DNA from: Burkholderia sp. H160 | Lineage (GTDB): Bacteria; Pseudomonadota; Gammaproteobacteria; Burkholderiales; Burkholderiaceae | Length of the DNA stretch: 64,000 nt | Direction: 5' to 3' | Assembly (NCBI GenBank): GCA_000173575.1 | Contig: ABYL01000027.1 | Location: 1-64,000, forward strand | Shown: in pieces, positions 38,548 to 47,204 of the stretch | Layout: every line of letters begins with the position of its first letter | Position numbering within the stretch: position 1 is the first letter of the stretch | Notes under the pieces: generated by a model | Seen by the model: the letters and a program-made list of their open reading frames with translations, nothing else | Told to the model about the DNA's origin: nothing | Databases searched by the model: none | Translations under genes and position numbers: made by a program

Positions 38548-38808
38548 CTACAACTCCGGCCGCGCCAGATCGCTCGCGACGATATGTTCGCCATACACCT
38601 GCGCGGCCGCGAGCGCTTCGAGGCGGCTCGCGTGCGGGCCCAGTTCGGGCGCGCCATCGAATGGAAACAGTACGCGGCCGTCGGTCGTGCGCACCACCTT
38701 CAACTCGCCGAAGAAGCGCCGGTAGCCGGCCATCTTCGCGCTCGCCGAAATCTCGAAGTCGTCCTCCGACGTGCCGGGGACGCTGGGAATAAATGCGGTC
38801 TTGCTCAT
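38548..38808 (-). CDS. Small conserved protein, probably DUF6723 family
   Basis: This 86-residue soluble protein has the pattern DFEISASAKMAGYRRFFGELKVVRTTDGRVLFPFDGAPELGP, which resembles the DUF6723 family of Burkholderiaceae from memory; this was not searched. An alternative ATG lies four codons upstream at 38820. It converges on the rhomboid gene. The function is unknown. Confidence 0.7.
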   Translation of the reverse strand: MSKTAFIPSVPGTSEDDFEISASAKMAGYRRFFGELKVVRTTDGRVLFPFDGAPELGPHASRLEALAAAQVYGEHIVASDLARPEL

Positions 38809-39091
38809 TGCTGAAAGCATCGGTTGTTCATTGAGGCGGCGCGCAACGATGCGCGCTGCCGACGGGCATTGTCTCAAATCCGCGCGAAGCGTGACGCGAA
38901 TGGGCAAGCCTTCGCCGCGCGAGAAAATGCGCGATCCCGAAGCGTTAGCTGGTTCGCCAACGGACCGATTGGTGAACAAGCGTCAACTTTCACGGTAGTG
39001 TCATACGTGCTCCATAAAGTCGGCCCGCTAATAAAACAGCACTCCCTACAGGGCAACAACAATTCAATAACTGAGACAGAGGGCAAACAAC

Positions 39092-40324
39092 ATGTCACAC
39101 CGAATCGGGTTACGCGCATTCCTCATGGCCGCGTGCGCGGCTTTAATCGCTTTGATCGTGGCCGCCTGCGGCTCGTCTTCTTCCGGCGGGCTGCAACTGA
39201 CCGGACAGCAGCAGATTCGCCACGTCTTCGTCATCACGCTCGAAAACGAAAACTACGCGACCACGTTCGGCGCGAACACCAAGGCGCCGTATCTGGCGCA
39301 GACGCTCGCCTCGCAAGGCGCGCTCGTGCAGCAGTATTACGGCACCGGCCACGTGAGCCTCGACAACTACATCGCGATGATCAGCGGTCAGTCGGCGACC
39401 AACGAAACCGACAACGACTGCATGACCTATCAGGACTTCAAGCTCACCGGCATGACGTCCGATGGCCAGGCGATCGGCTCCGGCTGCGTGTATCCGGCGA
39501 GCGTGAAGACGCTGCCGGACCAGCTGACGGCAGCGGGCTACACGTGGAAGGGCTATGAAGGCGACATGGGCAACGACCCGTCGCGCGAAGCCGCCACCTG
39601 CGGCCACCCGACGCTGAACACGACGGACCTGACTCAGTCGGCTGAAGCGCCGAGCGCGGCCGTGCCGCTCGGCGACCAGTACGCGACGCGCCACAACCCG
39701 TTCATGTACTTCCACTCGATCATCGATTCGGCGGACTGCGGGACCCACGTCGTCAATCTGAATAACCTGCAGAACGACCTGCAATCGGTTTCGACCACCG
39801 CGAACTTCAACCTGATCACCCCGAACCTGTGCGACGACGGCCACGACGCGCCTTGCGTGAACGGCCAGCCGGGCGGCCTCACGAGCGCGAACACGTTCCT
39901 GCAGAAGTGGGTGCCGATCATCACCGCGTCGCCGGCCTTCCAGAAGGACGGTCTGCTGATCATCAACTTCGACGAAAGCAGCTACGCGACGGTCACGACT
40001 TCCGCATCGGGCGAGGACCTGGTCTTTTCCGGCACGACCTGCTGTAGCCAGCAACCGGGCCCGAACCTGCCGTCGTTCCCGGAGACTTCGTCGCTCACGT
40101 ATAAGGGCGTCACGATCAGCCTGACCAAGACGAGCTACGGCGGCGACCAGACCGGCGCAGTGATGATCTCGAAGTTCATCAAGCCGGGCACGGTGTCGAC
40201 GGTGCCGTACAACCACTATTCGATGCTGAAGAGCATCGAGGACATCTTCCAGCTGGGTTACCTCGGCTACGCGGGGCAGGCGGGTCTGGTCGGGTTCGGC
40301 AGCGACATCTTCACGAACCTCTAA
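39092..40324 (+). CDS. Lipoprotein phosphoesterase family (acid phosphatase/phospholipase C-like)
   Basis: This 410-residue exported lipoprotein has a signal peptide with lipobox LIVAAC at Cys26 and a low-complexity SSSSGG linker. The phosphoesterase domain begins HVFVITLENENYATTFG, with the metal-site style NFDESSY and NHYSMLKSIEDIFQLGYLGYA. It resembles AcpA/PlcC-like phosphoesterases (alkaline phosphatase superfamily). It ends 8 bp before the truncated peroxidase gene. Its substrate is not predictable. Confidence 0.88.
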   Translation: MSHRIGLRAFLMAACAALIALIVAACGSSSSGGLQLTGQQQIRHVFVITLENENYATTFGANTKAPYLAQTLASQGALVQQYYGTGHVSLDNYIAMISGQSATNETDNDCMTYQDFKLTGMTSDGQAIGSGCVYPASVKTLPDQLTAAGYTWKGYEGDMGNDPSREAATCGHPTLNTTDLTQSAEAPSAAVPLGDQYATRHNPFMYFHSIIDSADCGTHVVNLNNLQNDLQSVSTTANFNLITPNLCDDGHDAPCVNGQPGGLTSANTFLQKWVPIITASPAFQKDGLLIINFDESSYATVTTSASGEDLVFSGTTCCSQQPGPNLPSFPETSSLTYKGVTISLTKTSYGGDQTGAVMISKFIKPGTVSTVPYNHYSMLKSIEDIFQLGYLGYAGQAGLVGFGSDIFTNL

Positions 40325-40332
40325 GAGACTCG

Positions 40333-41391
40333 ATGCTGTCCTCTGCCAAGCGGTTCACGGCGCGCGCGAGCGCGCGTCGGATAACGCTCGCCGCCCTGAT
40401 GGGCGGCGCGGACCTGCATCAGCAGGGCACGCGCGCAGTGCCGAGCCTGCGCTACGTGCTGAACCGTACGCCGGTCTGGACGCATGCGCAGGCGGCGAGC
40501 CTGTCCGAGCGGCTCAGCGAAACGGATAACGCGCCGGTCGGCGGCTTCGGCTGGGACGGGCGCTTCAACTATCTGCACGATCAGGCAAGCTTCCCGCTGT
40601 TCAATCCGAACGAGATGGCCAACAAGGATCCGGGCGCGTTGCTCGCGAAGTTGCAGCGCGCACCGTATGCGACGCGCTTCAAGGAAGTATTCGGCCAGAA
40701 CATCTTTGCCGATCCGTCGAAAGTGTTCACGCAGGCGATGTACGCAATCGAGCGTTTCGAGCTCGAAGACCCGAGCTTTCATCCGTACACGAGCAAGTTC
40801 GACTACTACCTCGACGGAAAAGTGCAACTAACGGCACAAGAATTGCGCGGCAAAAAGCTGTTCGACGACCCTGCCGGCGGCAATTGCGCATCCTGTCATA
40901 TCGACCAGCCGGGCGTGAACGGCGCTCATCCGCTCTTCACCGACTTCAACTTTCAGGCGCTCGGCGTGCCACGCAACCCCGAGCTGAAGGTCAATGCCGA
41001 TCCGAAGTATTTCGACATGGGCCTGTGCGGACCGCTGCGCAAGGACCAGAGCGACAAAATCAATTGCGGACTGTTCAAGTCGGTGTCGCTGCGCAATACC
41101 GCGACGCGCCACGTGTTTTTCCACAACGGCCGCTTCCATACGCTGAAGGACGCGCTGCGTTTCTACGTGCAACGCGATACGAACCCGGACAAGTGGTATC
41201 CGAAGGATCCACACGGCAAGGTCGACAAATTCAACGATCTGCCGGTCGCACTGCGCGTGAACGTCGATACGACCGACGAGCCGCTGACGCGCAAAACGGG
41301 GGAGCGCCCGGTCTGGTCCGAGCGCGATATCGACGACGTCGCCGCGTTCCTCGCAACGCTGACCGACGGCTACGATCCGCAGACAAAATAG
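40333..41391 (+). pseudogene. Cytochrome-c peroxidase family protein lacking its N terminus and first heme
   Basis: This 352-residue protein matches the C-terminal three quarters of di-heme cytochrome-c peroxidase/MauG-family proteins: GGADLHQQGTRAVPSLRYVLNRTPVW, one heme-c motif CASCH at 185-189, and the KSVSLRNTATRHVFFHNG region. Family members normally carry a signal peptide and an earlier CxxCH just before the LGGxDxxxxGTRAVPSLRY part. Here that region is replaced by about 24 unrelated residues (MLSSAKRFTARASARR...), and only 8 bp separate the gene from the phosphoesterase stop. The missing signal peptide means heme attachment in the periplasm would fail. It is most likely a decayed gene, though a single-heme derivative cannot be excluded. 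Confidence 0.7.
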
Positions 41392-41476
41392 GCTTCATTC
41401 CCGCCGAAAGTTCCAGTTATCCTTGATTTGAAAGACAAAAATGGTGGGTGACCGGAGCCGGCGGGCACCGCGGCGC

Positions 41477-41482
41477 TATAAT
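41477..41482 (+). promoter_or_regulatory. Candidate -10 box for the small lytic transglycosylase gene
   Basis: A perfect TATAAT lies 32 bp upstream of the ATG at 41515. The -35 region (GGAGCC at normal spacing) is poor. Confidence 0.45.
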
Positions 41483-41514
41483 GCGCCGATCTTTGCTACC
41501 TTCCCTCGTCCGCC

Positions 41515-42198
41515 ATGAGTCGGTTACTTTGCCTGATCGTGCTTTCGCTCGGCCTCGCGCAATCCGCGGCGGCCGACGAAAACAGCGACCGAATATCGGC
41601 GTATCTGACACAGAAGTTCGGGCTGACGAAGGACAAAGCTCAAAAGATTTCCGACGCGGTGCAATCCGCCGCCTCCAAATACTCCCTCCCTCCGGCGCTG
41701 TTGCTCGCCATCATCTCCATCGAATCCCGCTTCAAGGAAAAAGCCCGCGGCGCCAATGGCGCAACGGGGCTGATGCAGGTCGTGCCGCAGGCACACCGCG
41801 GGCTGCTGCGCAACGTGAAGGACCTGACCGAGCCGGGCGCGAACATCGAGGCCGGCTCGGCGATCCTCTACGGGTACATGCGCCTGGCCAACGGCGATCT
41901 GAACGCCGCGCTGAAGAGCTATGGCGGATCGAAGGCTTATGCGCAGAAGGTGAATCTGCGCGTCGGGGATTTCGCGGCGGTTGCGTCGTCCGTGGACGGC
42001 GCTCAGGGGGCCGATGGGCGGGCCGCGTCGTGCGAGGCCGATCGTTGCGCCGGCACGAACCAGTGGGCGGATGCCTTCAGCGTGCCGGCGATGCTCACCG
42101 CTCCCGCGGCGAGCGGGGCTGTCGCGGCGTCGTCGGCCGCGGCCTCTGCGGCGAATTCGGCCGCGACGGCGGGCTCGACGCACACCGCGTCGAACTAG
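41515..42198 (+). CDS. Lytic transglycosylase, single SLT domain
   Basis: This 227-residue exported protein has a signal peptide (cleavage near AQSAAAD, residue 20) and one SLT domain: the catalytic glutamate is Glu70 in IISIESRFKEKARG, followed by ATGLMQVVPQAH and NIEAGSAILYGYM. The C-terminal 70 residues are alanine/serine-rich low complexity. It resembles the small LtgE/IagB-type transglycosylases of peptidoglycan-spanning machines, but no secretion genes are nearby. Confidence 0.9.
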   Translation: MSRLLCLIVLSLGLAQSAAADENSDRISAYLTQKFGLTKDKAQKISDAVQSAASKYSLPPALLLAIISIESRFKEKARGANGATGLMQVVPQAHRGLLRNVKDLTEPGANIEAGSAILYGYMRLANGDLNAALKSYGGSKAYAQKVNLRVGDFAAVASSVDGAQGADGRAASCEADRCAGTNQWADAFSVPAMLTAPAASGAVAASSAAASAANSAATAGSTHTASN

Positions 42199-42392
42199 GC
42201 GCGCTCGGGCGGTTTCTTCTCCCGTTTCCGTCTGCACGCACTGCGAAGGCGGTCGGCGTGCATCATGTTGAGGTGCTGTTACCTGCCGTAATAGGTTGCG
42301 GGCTGCCCGTTGCACGCTTTTTACGCGCATTGCGCTGCCCGCTCTACAATGCATTCCCATCCGCGCTCACAACGCGCTTCTTGCACCTGATC

Positions 42393-43301
42393 ATGCAGAT
42401 CCCCTTTTCCCGCACCACCGCGGCAGCCCTGTTCGGCCTGCTCGCGCTCGCGGCATGCGGTAGCACGCCGCAGCCAAAATTCACTCAAGAACAGTTCGAA
42501 ACTGGCGCAAGCCCGTACGCGCGCAATTTCAATTCGAGTACGACCGATAGCTGCGAAGCCGCGCGTCGCGCACTGCTGAGCCAGGGCTATCTGACGACGA
42601 TGCCGCACCCGGATAGCGTCGACGGCACGAAGGATTTTCAGCCGACCGGCGATACCCATGTGTCCGTCGAATTTCACGTCGTGTGCACGCCCGGCGAAGA
42701 GGCGGCCAGTACGAGCATCGTTTATGTGAACGCAGTGCAGAACGGCTACGCGTTGAAGAAAAGCGATACGTCGGCGAGCGTCGGGCTCAGCGTGCTCGGT
42801 TCGCTGTCGCTGCCGATCCGCTCGAATAGCGACGCGATGGTGAAGATCTCGAGCGAGACGATTCCATCGGGCAAGTTCTACGACCGCTTTTTCAGCCTCG
42901 TCGATCATTATTTGCAGACCGTCGTGCGCACGCAGCCGGTGACGAGCAGCCCGATCGAAACGCGGACATTGCCGGTACCCGTGCCACTTCAGTTGACGAC
43001 TCCTGAGCCGGTGCCCGCGCCGGTGCCGGCGACGACTCCCGCCGCTGTTCAGGCGAAGACGAGCGTTGCGGTTCAGCCGACGCCGCCAGCGCCCGTCCAA
43101 CCGACGACGGGCACGCCCATAGCGGTGACGCCGCCAGCTGCGGCTCAGGCGGCAACCTCAGCGCCCGCTCCCGCTCCCGCGCATTTGACCGCGCCAGCAC
43201 CGGTTCCGTTAACGACCCCGGCGCCGGTCGCCCAACTTACCGACCCGATCGATCAGGCAGCAGGGATCGAACCCGCGAGCGGCACAACACAGGTCCCTTG
43301 A
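42393..43301 (+). CDS. DUF2242 lipoprotein with proline-rich tail
   Basis: This 302-residue lipoprotein has the lipobox LALAAC at Cys22. The middle domain (FETGASPYARNFNSSTTDSCEAARRALLSQGYL...) fits DUF2242. The C-terminal third, from about residue 200, is a repetitive Pro/Ala/Val/Thr tail with many PVP and TPAP units, likely an extended cell-wall-spanning segment. The ATG at 42393 is chosen because it directly precedes the signal sequence; the frame is open far upstream through the transglycosylase gene. Confidence 0.82.
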   Translation: MQIPFSRTTAAALFGLLALAACGSTPQPKFTQEQFETGASPYARNFNSSTTDSCEAARRALLSQGYLTTMPHPDSVDGTKDFQPTGDTHVSVEFHVVCTPGEEAASTSIVYVNAVQNGYALKKSDTSASVGLSVLGSLSLPIRSNSDAMVKISSETIPSGKFYDRFFSLVDHYLQTVVRTQPVTSSPIETRTLPVPVPLQLTTPEPVPAPVPATTPAAVQAKTSVAVQPTPPAPVQPTTGTPIAVTPPAAAQAATSAPAPAPAHLTAPAPVPLTTPAPVAQLTDPIDQAAGIEPASGTTQVP

Positions 43302-43441
43302 TAGAGGCGCAGCGCGCCATCGCATTCGGGCTGATCAAGTTCCGGTCAGCCTGTGATTCAGGCGCGCAGCGTTATCTACCTTATGGTGTTTACCGTATAC
43401 GTATACATATGTAGTAGTAGTTAACAAGGGTTAACGGTTTC

Positions 43442-43450
43442 TGTGGATAA
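43442..43450 (-). promoter_or_regulatory. Perfect DnaA-box 9-mer
   Basis: TGTGGATAA is the reverse complement of the consensus TTATCCACA. It sits right after the AT-rich tract and two GTTAAC sites. Confidence 0.55.
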
Positions 43451-43626
43451 CTCGCAAATGTCCCGGCGCTTCAACATCATGCGAAACCCATAACCCTGCG
43501 GAACACGTCGGTAGAAAAACTACATAAGTGGGATAAGTTCGAACACCCGTTAACCGGCCCCCGCCTTTATCAAGATTTCGCGCACAGGCTGTTCGTCGTG
43601 ATATCCCAAAGTTGTTCAGAGGTCGC

Positions 43627-43635
43627 TGTGGATAA
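43627..43635 (-). promoter_or_regulatory. Perfect DnaA-box 9-mer
   Basis: This is a second TGTGGATAA in the same orientation, 185 bp from the first. Confidence 0.55.
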
Positions 43636-43876
43636 CCATCCCTCCGAACGACGCCTGCCGTTGCTCCCACACCATCGCTTCGCGCGATGCGAAGCGCTCG
43701 CCAACGCACAGAATTTCGCCCACCGAACGCGCACATTGATAACGCGGCACGAAGATTGCGCGCTTTTCTTTTGCCAGCGCAACTGTTGCTATTTCGTCAA
43801 AACCATTGGCCCAGCGAACAATCCGGCATAAAGTTAAAGTGCTTTCTGAGGTATCTGGTGCAGTGCGGGGGGATGT

Positions 43877-44086
43877 ATGAAACACAGATCGGCACGACAG
43901 ATAGTCCGTCTTCTCTCGGACCTTCGGCACGCGTCCCATTGCAGATCGTTACGCGCGGCCGCGACCAATCGGGCGATGGCACTGGCAGCCGCCGAGGCTG
44001 ACGAGATCGTTGAAGCCACCGACGACGATAGCCCCGAGTCCACACGCGACACGCAGCGGGACAAGCTCTTCCGGAGCAGATCATGA
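43877..44086 (+). CDS. Possible small hypothetical protein
   Basis: This is an open frame of 69 residues with a purine-rich GGGGGGATGT just upstream of the ATG, a basic N terminus (KHRSARQIVRLLSD) and an acidic centre (EADEIVEATDDDSPES). Its stop overlaps the next gene's start by ATGA, which is the main reason to list it. No family is recognised, and codon use does not strongly prove coding. Confidence 0.35.
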   Translation: MKHRSARQIVRLLSDLRHASHCRSLRAAATNRAMALAAAEADEIVEATDDDSPESTRDTQRDKLFRSRS

Positions 44087-44334
44087 GAGCCGCGAACGAG
44101 CGGTCGTTGCGGTTTACGGTCGAGAAGTGGCTTGCGCCATCGCCTGCCCAACCGGTTCACGTGACGGAGTTCAGTCGCACGCGCATGAGCGGACGGCGTT
44201 ATGTGCGGGTGGAGACGTCGGCGCAAGAGGGCGGGCGCGGGTTGTTCTTCTTTCGTCACGACGACGGCTGCTGGTGCGTGTTTCCGCCGACCGCCGATGC
44301 GCGGAGCGTTTTCGCTCATCCGCGTGCGGCCTAG
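44083..44334 (+). CDS. Conserved hypothetical protein
   Basis: This 83-residue soluble protein has a compact aromatic-rich core: LRFTVEKWLAPSPAQPVHVTEF, RRYVRVETS and GLFFFRHDDGCWCVFPP. The pattern resembles small conserved hypotheticals seen in Burkholderia genomes; that is from memory and not searched. It overlaps the preceding small frame by four bases. The function is unknown. Confidence 0.6.
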   Translation: MRAANERSLRFTVEKWLAPSPAQPVHVTEFSRTRMSGRRYVRVETSAQEGGRGLFFFRHDDGCWCVFPPTADARSVFAHPRAA

Positions 44335-44393
44335 TTGGGCGAATGAGCGAGACCGGCTGAACGCTCAACGCGTCAGCCACGCAACGAATCCGT

Positions 44394-45323
44394 TCACGAC
44401 ACCTGCGCCGCACGTTGCCGGGCGCGCTTCCAGCCCGGCAGTACCTGACACACGATCAACCCCGCCAGCATCAGCGCACAGCCGAACAACGCGCGAGCCG
44501 CCAGCGTTTCGCCGAGCACGAGCCAGCCCGCGAACGCCGCGAACACGCCTTCCATGCTGAAAATCACCGCCGCATGCGACGGCGCCGCATAGCGCTGCGC
44601 GACCACCTGGATCGTATACGCGACACCCACCGATAACGCCCCGCCGTACGCAATCGTCGGCGCGGCGCGCGCGATCACCGCGGCGCTGACTGGCTCGACG
44701 GCGAGGCCGATCGCCAGACACACGAGCCCGCAGGTCACGAACTGCACGAGCGCGAGCATCAGCGTGTCGTGGCGCGCCGCGAAGCGGCCGACCAGCATCA
44801 TCTGCGCGGAAATCACCAGCGCCCCCGCGAGCTGATACCAGTCGCCGTACAGCATCGAGAAATGCTCGTCGACGCTCAGAAAATACATGCCGAGAGCCGC
44901 GAGCAGCGCGCCAAGCCACGTACCGAGGCCGGTCCGGTGGCGAAACAGCACGCCGAGCAGCGGCACGATCACCACGTAGAGCGAGCTGATGAAGCCAGCG
45001 TTGGCGATCTTCGTGTATTGCAGGCCGATCTGCTGCAGCGAAATCGACACGGCCAGTACGACACCGAGCAGCGTGCCCGCGCCAAGCAGTTCGCGGGCTC
45101 CGCCGGGCGCGCGCTTCGTCAGCTCGGCGAGCGCCGGGCGGCGCACGCAGACGATCATCGTCAGCACGACGAGCGCGCCGAGCAGAAAGCGCAAGCCAGT
45201 GAACAGGAACGGGCCGATCATATCGAGGCTCAGTCGCTGCGCGACGAACGCGGAGCCCCAGATCATTGCGGCGATCAGCATCAGCAAGTTCGCGCGCAGG
45301 TGTTGGCGGGTATCGGGATTCAA
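44394..45323 (-). CDS. DMT-family (EamA) transporter
   Basis: This 309-residue protein has ten hydrophobic helices arranged as two EamA repeats (LLMLIAAMIWGSAFVAQRLSLD in the first half; YTIQVVAQRYAAPSHAAVIFSMEGVFAAFAGWLVLGE in the second). It is likely an exporter of metabolites or amino acids. The start is TTG at 45323, with ATGs within the first helix as alternatives. It diverges from an IclR regulator with 170 bp between, so regulation by it is possible. Confidence 0.88.
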   Translation of the reverse strand: MNPDTRQHLRANLLMLIAAMIWGSAFVAQRLSLDMIGPFLFTGLRFLLGALVVLTMIVCVRRPALAELTKRAPGGARELLGAGTLLGVVLAVSISLQQIGLQYTKIANAGFISSLYVVIVPLLGVLFRHRTGLGTWLGALLAALGMYFLSVDEHFSMLYGDWYQLAGALVISAQMMLVGRFAARHDTLMLALVQFVTCGLVCLAIGLAVEPVSAAVIARAAPTIAYGGALSVGVAYTIQVVAQRYAAPSHAAVIFSMEGVFAAFAGWLVLGETLAARALFGCALMLAGLIVCQVLPGWKRARQRAAQVS

Positions 45324-45493
45324 GGTTTTCTTTTGAGTTGTGGTGTGGAGCGTGCCGGGCGCCGCGCAGGCCCGCCACGCGGTGCTCGGCCGGTAAGGGA
45401 TCGCTCACATGATACGTGGGCCCCGCGCACCAGGCAGGCAAAGCGCATCAGTTGCGCGATAATCGCGCAACGGCTCCTTCATGAGCAAACCAG

Positions 45494-46246
45494 ATGGACG
45501 ACAAGGACTGGATCGCGGGCGCCGCGAAGGCGCTCGCGATCATCGAAGCATTCGACGAAGAGCACGCGCGCATGACGCCGACGATGGTCGCCGCACGCGC
45601 CGGCCTGTCACGTACGGCCGCGCGCCGCTATCTGCTGACGCTGCGCGAGCTCGGCTACGTCGACACCGACGGCAAGCTGTTCTGGCTCGCGCCGCGCGTG
45701 CTGCGGCTCGGCCAGTCTTACCTCGATTCGGCGCGCCTGCCGCGCACGGTGCAGCCGTTCCTGCAGCGGATTACCGCGACTGTGCAGGAAACCGCGCTGG
45801 TTGCGATCCTCGACGAACATGACGTGGTCTATGTCGCGCGCAACGGCGTGAATCGGGCGATGGCGGTCGGCTTCGTGACCGGTTCGCGGGCGCCGGCGCC
45901 GCTATCGTCGGCGGGGCTCGTGCTGCTCGCATTCCAGCCGCCCGAAAATATCGACTCCTGGCTCGCGTCGTATCCGATCAAGGTTTTTACGCCTTACACC
46001 TATCCGACGGTCGAAAGGCTAAGAGAAGTGCTCGGCGAAATCCGCCGCAACGGTTACGTGGTGACCGACCAGCAGCTCGAGATCGGTGTGCGTGGCGTCG
46101 CGGTGCCGTTGCGCGACCGACACGGCACGGTGGTCGCGGCGATCAGCGTCAGCATGCCGATCGGCGAGGAGTCGGCGAACGCCGCGCTGCACCGCGTTTT
46201 GCCGGCGCTGCAGGAGACCGTGAGCCTGTTGCGTAATCTGGTTTGA
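45494..46246 (+). CDS. IclR-family transcriptional regulator
   Basis: This 250-residue regulator has an N-terminal winged helix (MTPTMVAARAGLSRTAARRYLLTLRELGYV, about residues 27-56) and an effector-binding domain (ETALVAILDEHDVVYVAR; GVRGVAVPLRDRHGTVVAAISVSMP). It most resembles the PcaR/PcaU/PobR branch that controls aromatic-acid genes, but no such operon is adjacent; it diverges from the DMT transporter. No obvious ribosome site precedes its ATG. Confidence 0.9.
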   Translation: MDDKDWIAGAAKALAIIEAFDEEHARMTPTMVAARAGLSRTAARRYLLTLRELGYVDTDGKLFWLAPRVLRLGQSYLDSARLPRTVQPFLQRITATVQETALVAILDEHDVVYVARNGVNRAMAVGFVTGSRAPAPLSSAGLVLLAFQPPENIDSWLASYPIKVFTPYTYPTVERLREVLGEIRRNGYVVTDQQLEIGVRGVAVPLRDRHGTVVAAISVSMPIGEESANAALHRVLPALQETVSLLRNLV

Positions 46247-46513
46247 GGGCGCCGCAGCGGTCGGGCAGGCGGGCGGCGGATGGCTTCTGGCGGACCTGGT
46301 TATGCCCCTGATACGGCTTGCCGGGCAAATGAAAGTCCGCTGAAAGCGAGCTGTCGCCCGGAAAATACATATCGGGTTTTGCGCATGACAAACCGCCTAC
46401 GCCTGGGTAATACTCTCCCGCGGGGAGCACAAGGCGCCTCGAAGTCCAGCCCGCTCTACCGTGCAGCTGTATTCATTCACATTGACGCAGTCGTCTGGTT
46501 TGGGGAACTACAC

Positions 46514-46723
46514 ATGAAGAAAGTTATCGTCTCGCTCGCAGCCGCTTCGATCGCACTCGTTTCCGTTCAGGCTTTCGCACAGGCATCGGAAGCCGCTCCT
46601 GCAGCAGCGGCAAGCGCGCCGAAGAAGCATCACATCAAGCAACTGAAGACCCACGGCAAGAAAGCACACGTTTCTGCCGAAGCTTCGGCCGCTGGCACGA
46701 ACGACAAGGGCACGCAGAACTAA
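46514..46723 (+). CDS. Small exported Ala/Lys/His-rich protein
   Basis: This 69-residue precursor has a clear signal peptide (MKKVIVSLAAASIALVSVQA, cleavage after AFA near residue 22). The mature peptide is about 47 residues, alanine-rich with a basic KKHHIKQLKTHGKK stretch. It is followed by a strong terminator. No family function is known; similar short secreted basic proteins are common in Burkholderia. Confidence 0.7.
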   Translation: MKKVIVSLAAASIALVSVQAFAQASEAAPAAAASAPKKHHIKQLKTHGKKAHVSAEASAAGTNDKGTQN

Positions 46724-46811
46724 GCTGACGCCCGCACGTCGGGCGCGCCGTACCGTTGCGCCGCACCGCTTGTCGGTCGATGCAGCCGGTGACGGTAATT
46801 GCGATGCCAGC

Positions 46812-46843
46812 AAAAAGGCCAGAGCTTGCGCTCTGGCCTTTTT
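46812..46843. terminator. Bidirectional intrinsic terminator
   Basis: GGCCAGAGC (46817-46825) pairs with GCTCTGGCC (46830-46838) around TTGC, flanked by five A on one side and five T on the other. It serves the small exported protein gene and the convergent minus-strand gene. Confidence 0.9.
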
Positions 46844-46872
46844 GCTTTTGCGGCGACGCTGGCGAGGGAAGT

Positions 46873-47151
46873 TCAGCCCGCGAGCCCGCGCCGGATCACT
46901 TCATCCAGCAGCCCGTTCAGGCCATCCGGATGCGTGGCGGCCCGCGTTTTCAACTCTTCCACCAGCTCGCTGTTCAGCTTGCACGCGAACGGGACCAGGC
47001 CTTGCGCCTGATCGAGCTTGCGCTGCTCGCGCCGGTCGACCTTCGGCTCGGTCGCCGTGCCCTTGCCGCCGCGGTTCGAGGCCGCCTGCTTCATCGCGTT
47101 GCCCAGTTTCAGTGCCTTGTTTTTCTCAAGGTCGGTTTTTTTCATCGCCAT
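46873..47151 (-). CDS. Small conserved hypothetical protein
   Basis: This 92-residue basic, soluble protein runs MAMKKTDLEKNKALKLGNAMKQ... and ends with a helical segment (SELVEELKTRAATHPDGLNGLLDEVIRRGLAG) that looks like a DNA- or protein-binding helix pair of the ribbon-helix-helix type; this is inference only. The ATG at 47151 has AAAGG about 8 bases upstream, and a second ATG lies two codons on. It lies 53 bp downstream of the Mut7-C gene on the same strand. Confidence 0.65.
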   Translation of the reverse strand: MAMKKTDLEKNKALKLGNAMKQAASNRGGKGTATEPKVDRREQRKLDQAQGLVPFACKLNSELVEELKTRAATHPDGLNGLLDEVIRRGLAG

Positions 47152-47204
47152 CGGAAAGGCCTTTGCGAAATAGATCAACCCGCATTGTACGCAAGCGCGC
47201 GGCG

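Larger units (their letters stand above)
43302..43876. other. Gene-poor, AT-richer stretch with two perfect DnaA boxes
   Basis: No convincing gene is visible in these 575 bases. The stretch includes an AT-rich, alternating purine-pyrimidine tract (43393-43412) and three GTTAAC sites (near 43420, 43430 and 43547). Two perfect 9-mers, TGTGGATAA at 43442-43450 and 43627-43635, are the complement of the DnaA box TTATCCACA. No replication or partition gene lies nearby, so an origin is not claimed. Confidence 0.5.

Noticed and set aside
43302-44082. A replication origin with the two DnaA boxes.
   Set aside because: No dnaA, rep, par or 13-mer cluster was seen and only two boxes occur, so only a region of interest is reported.
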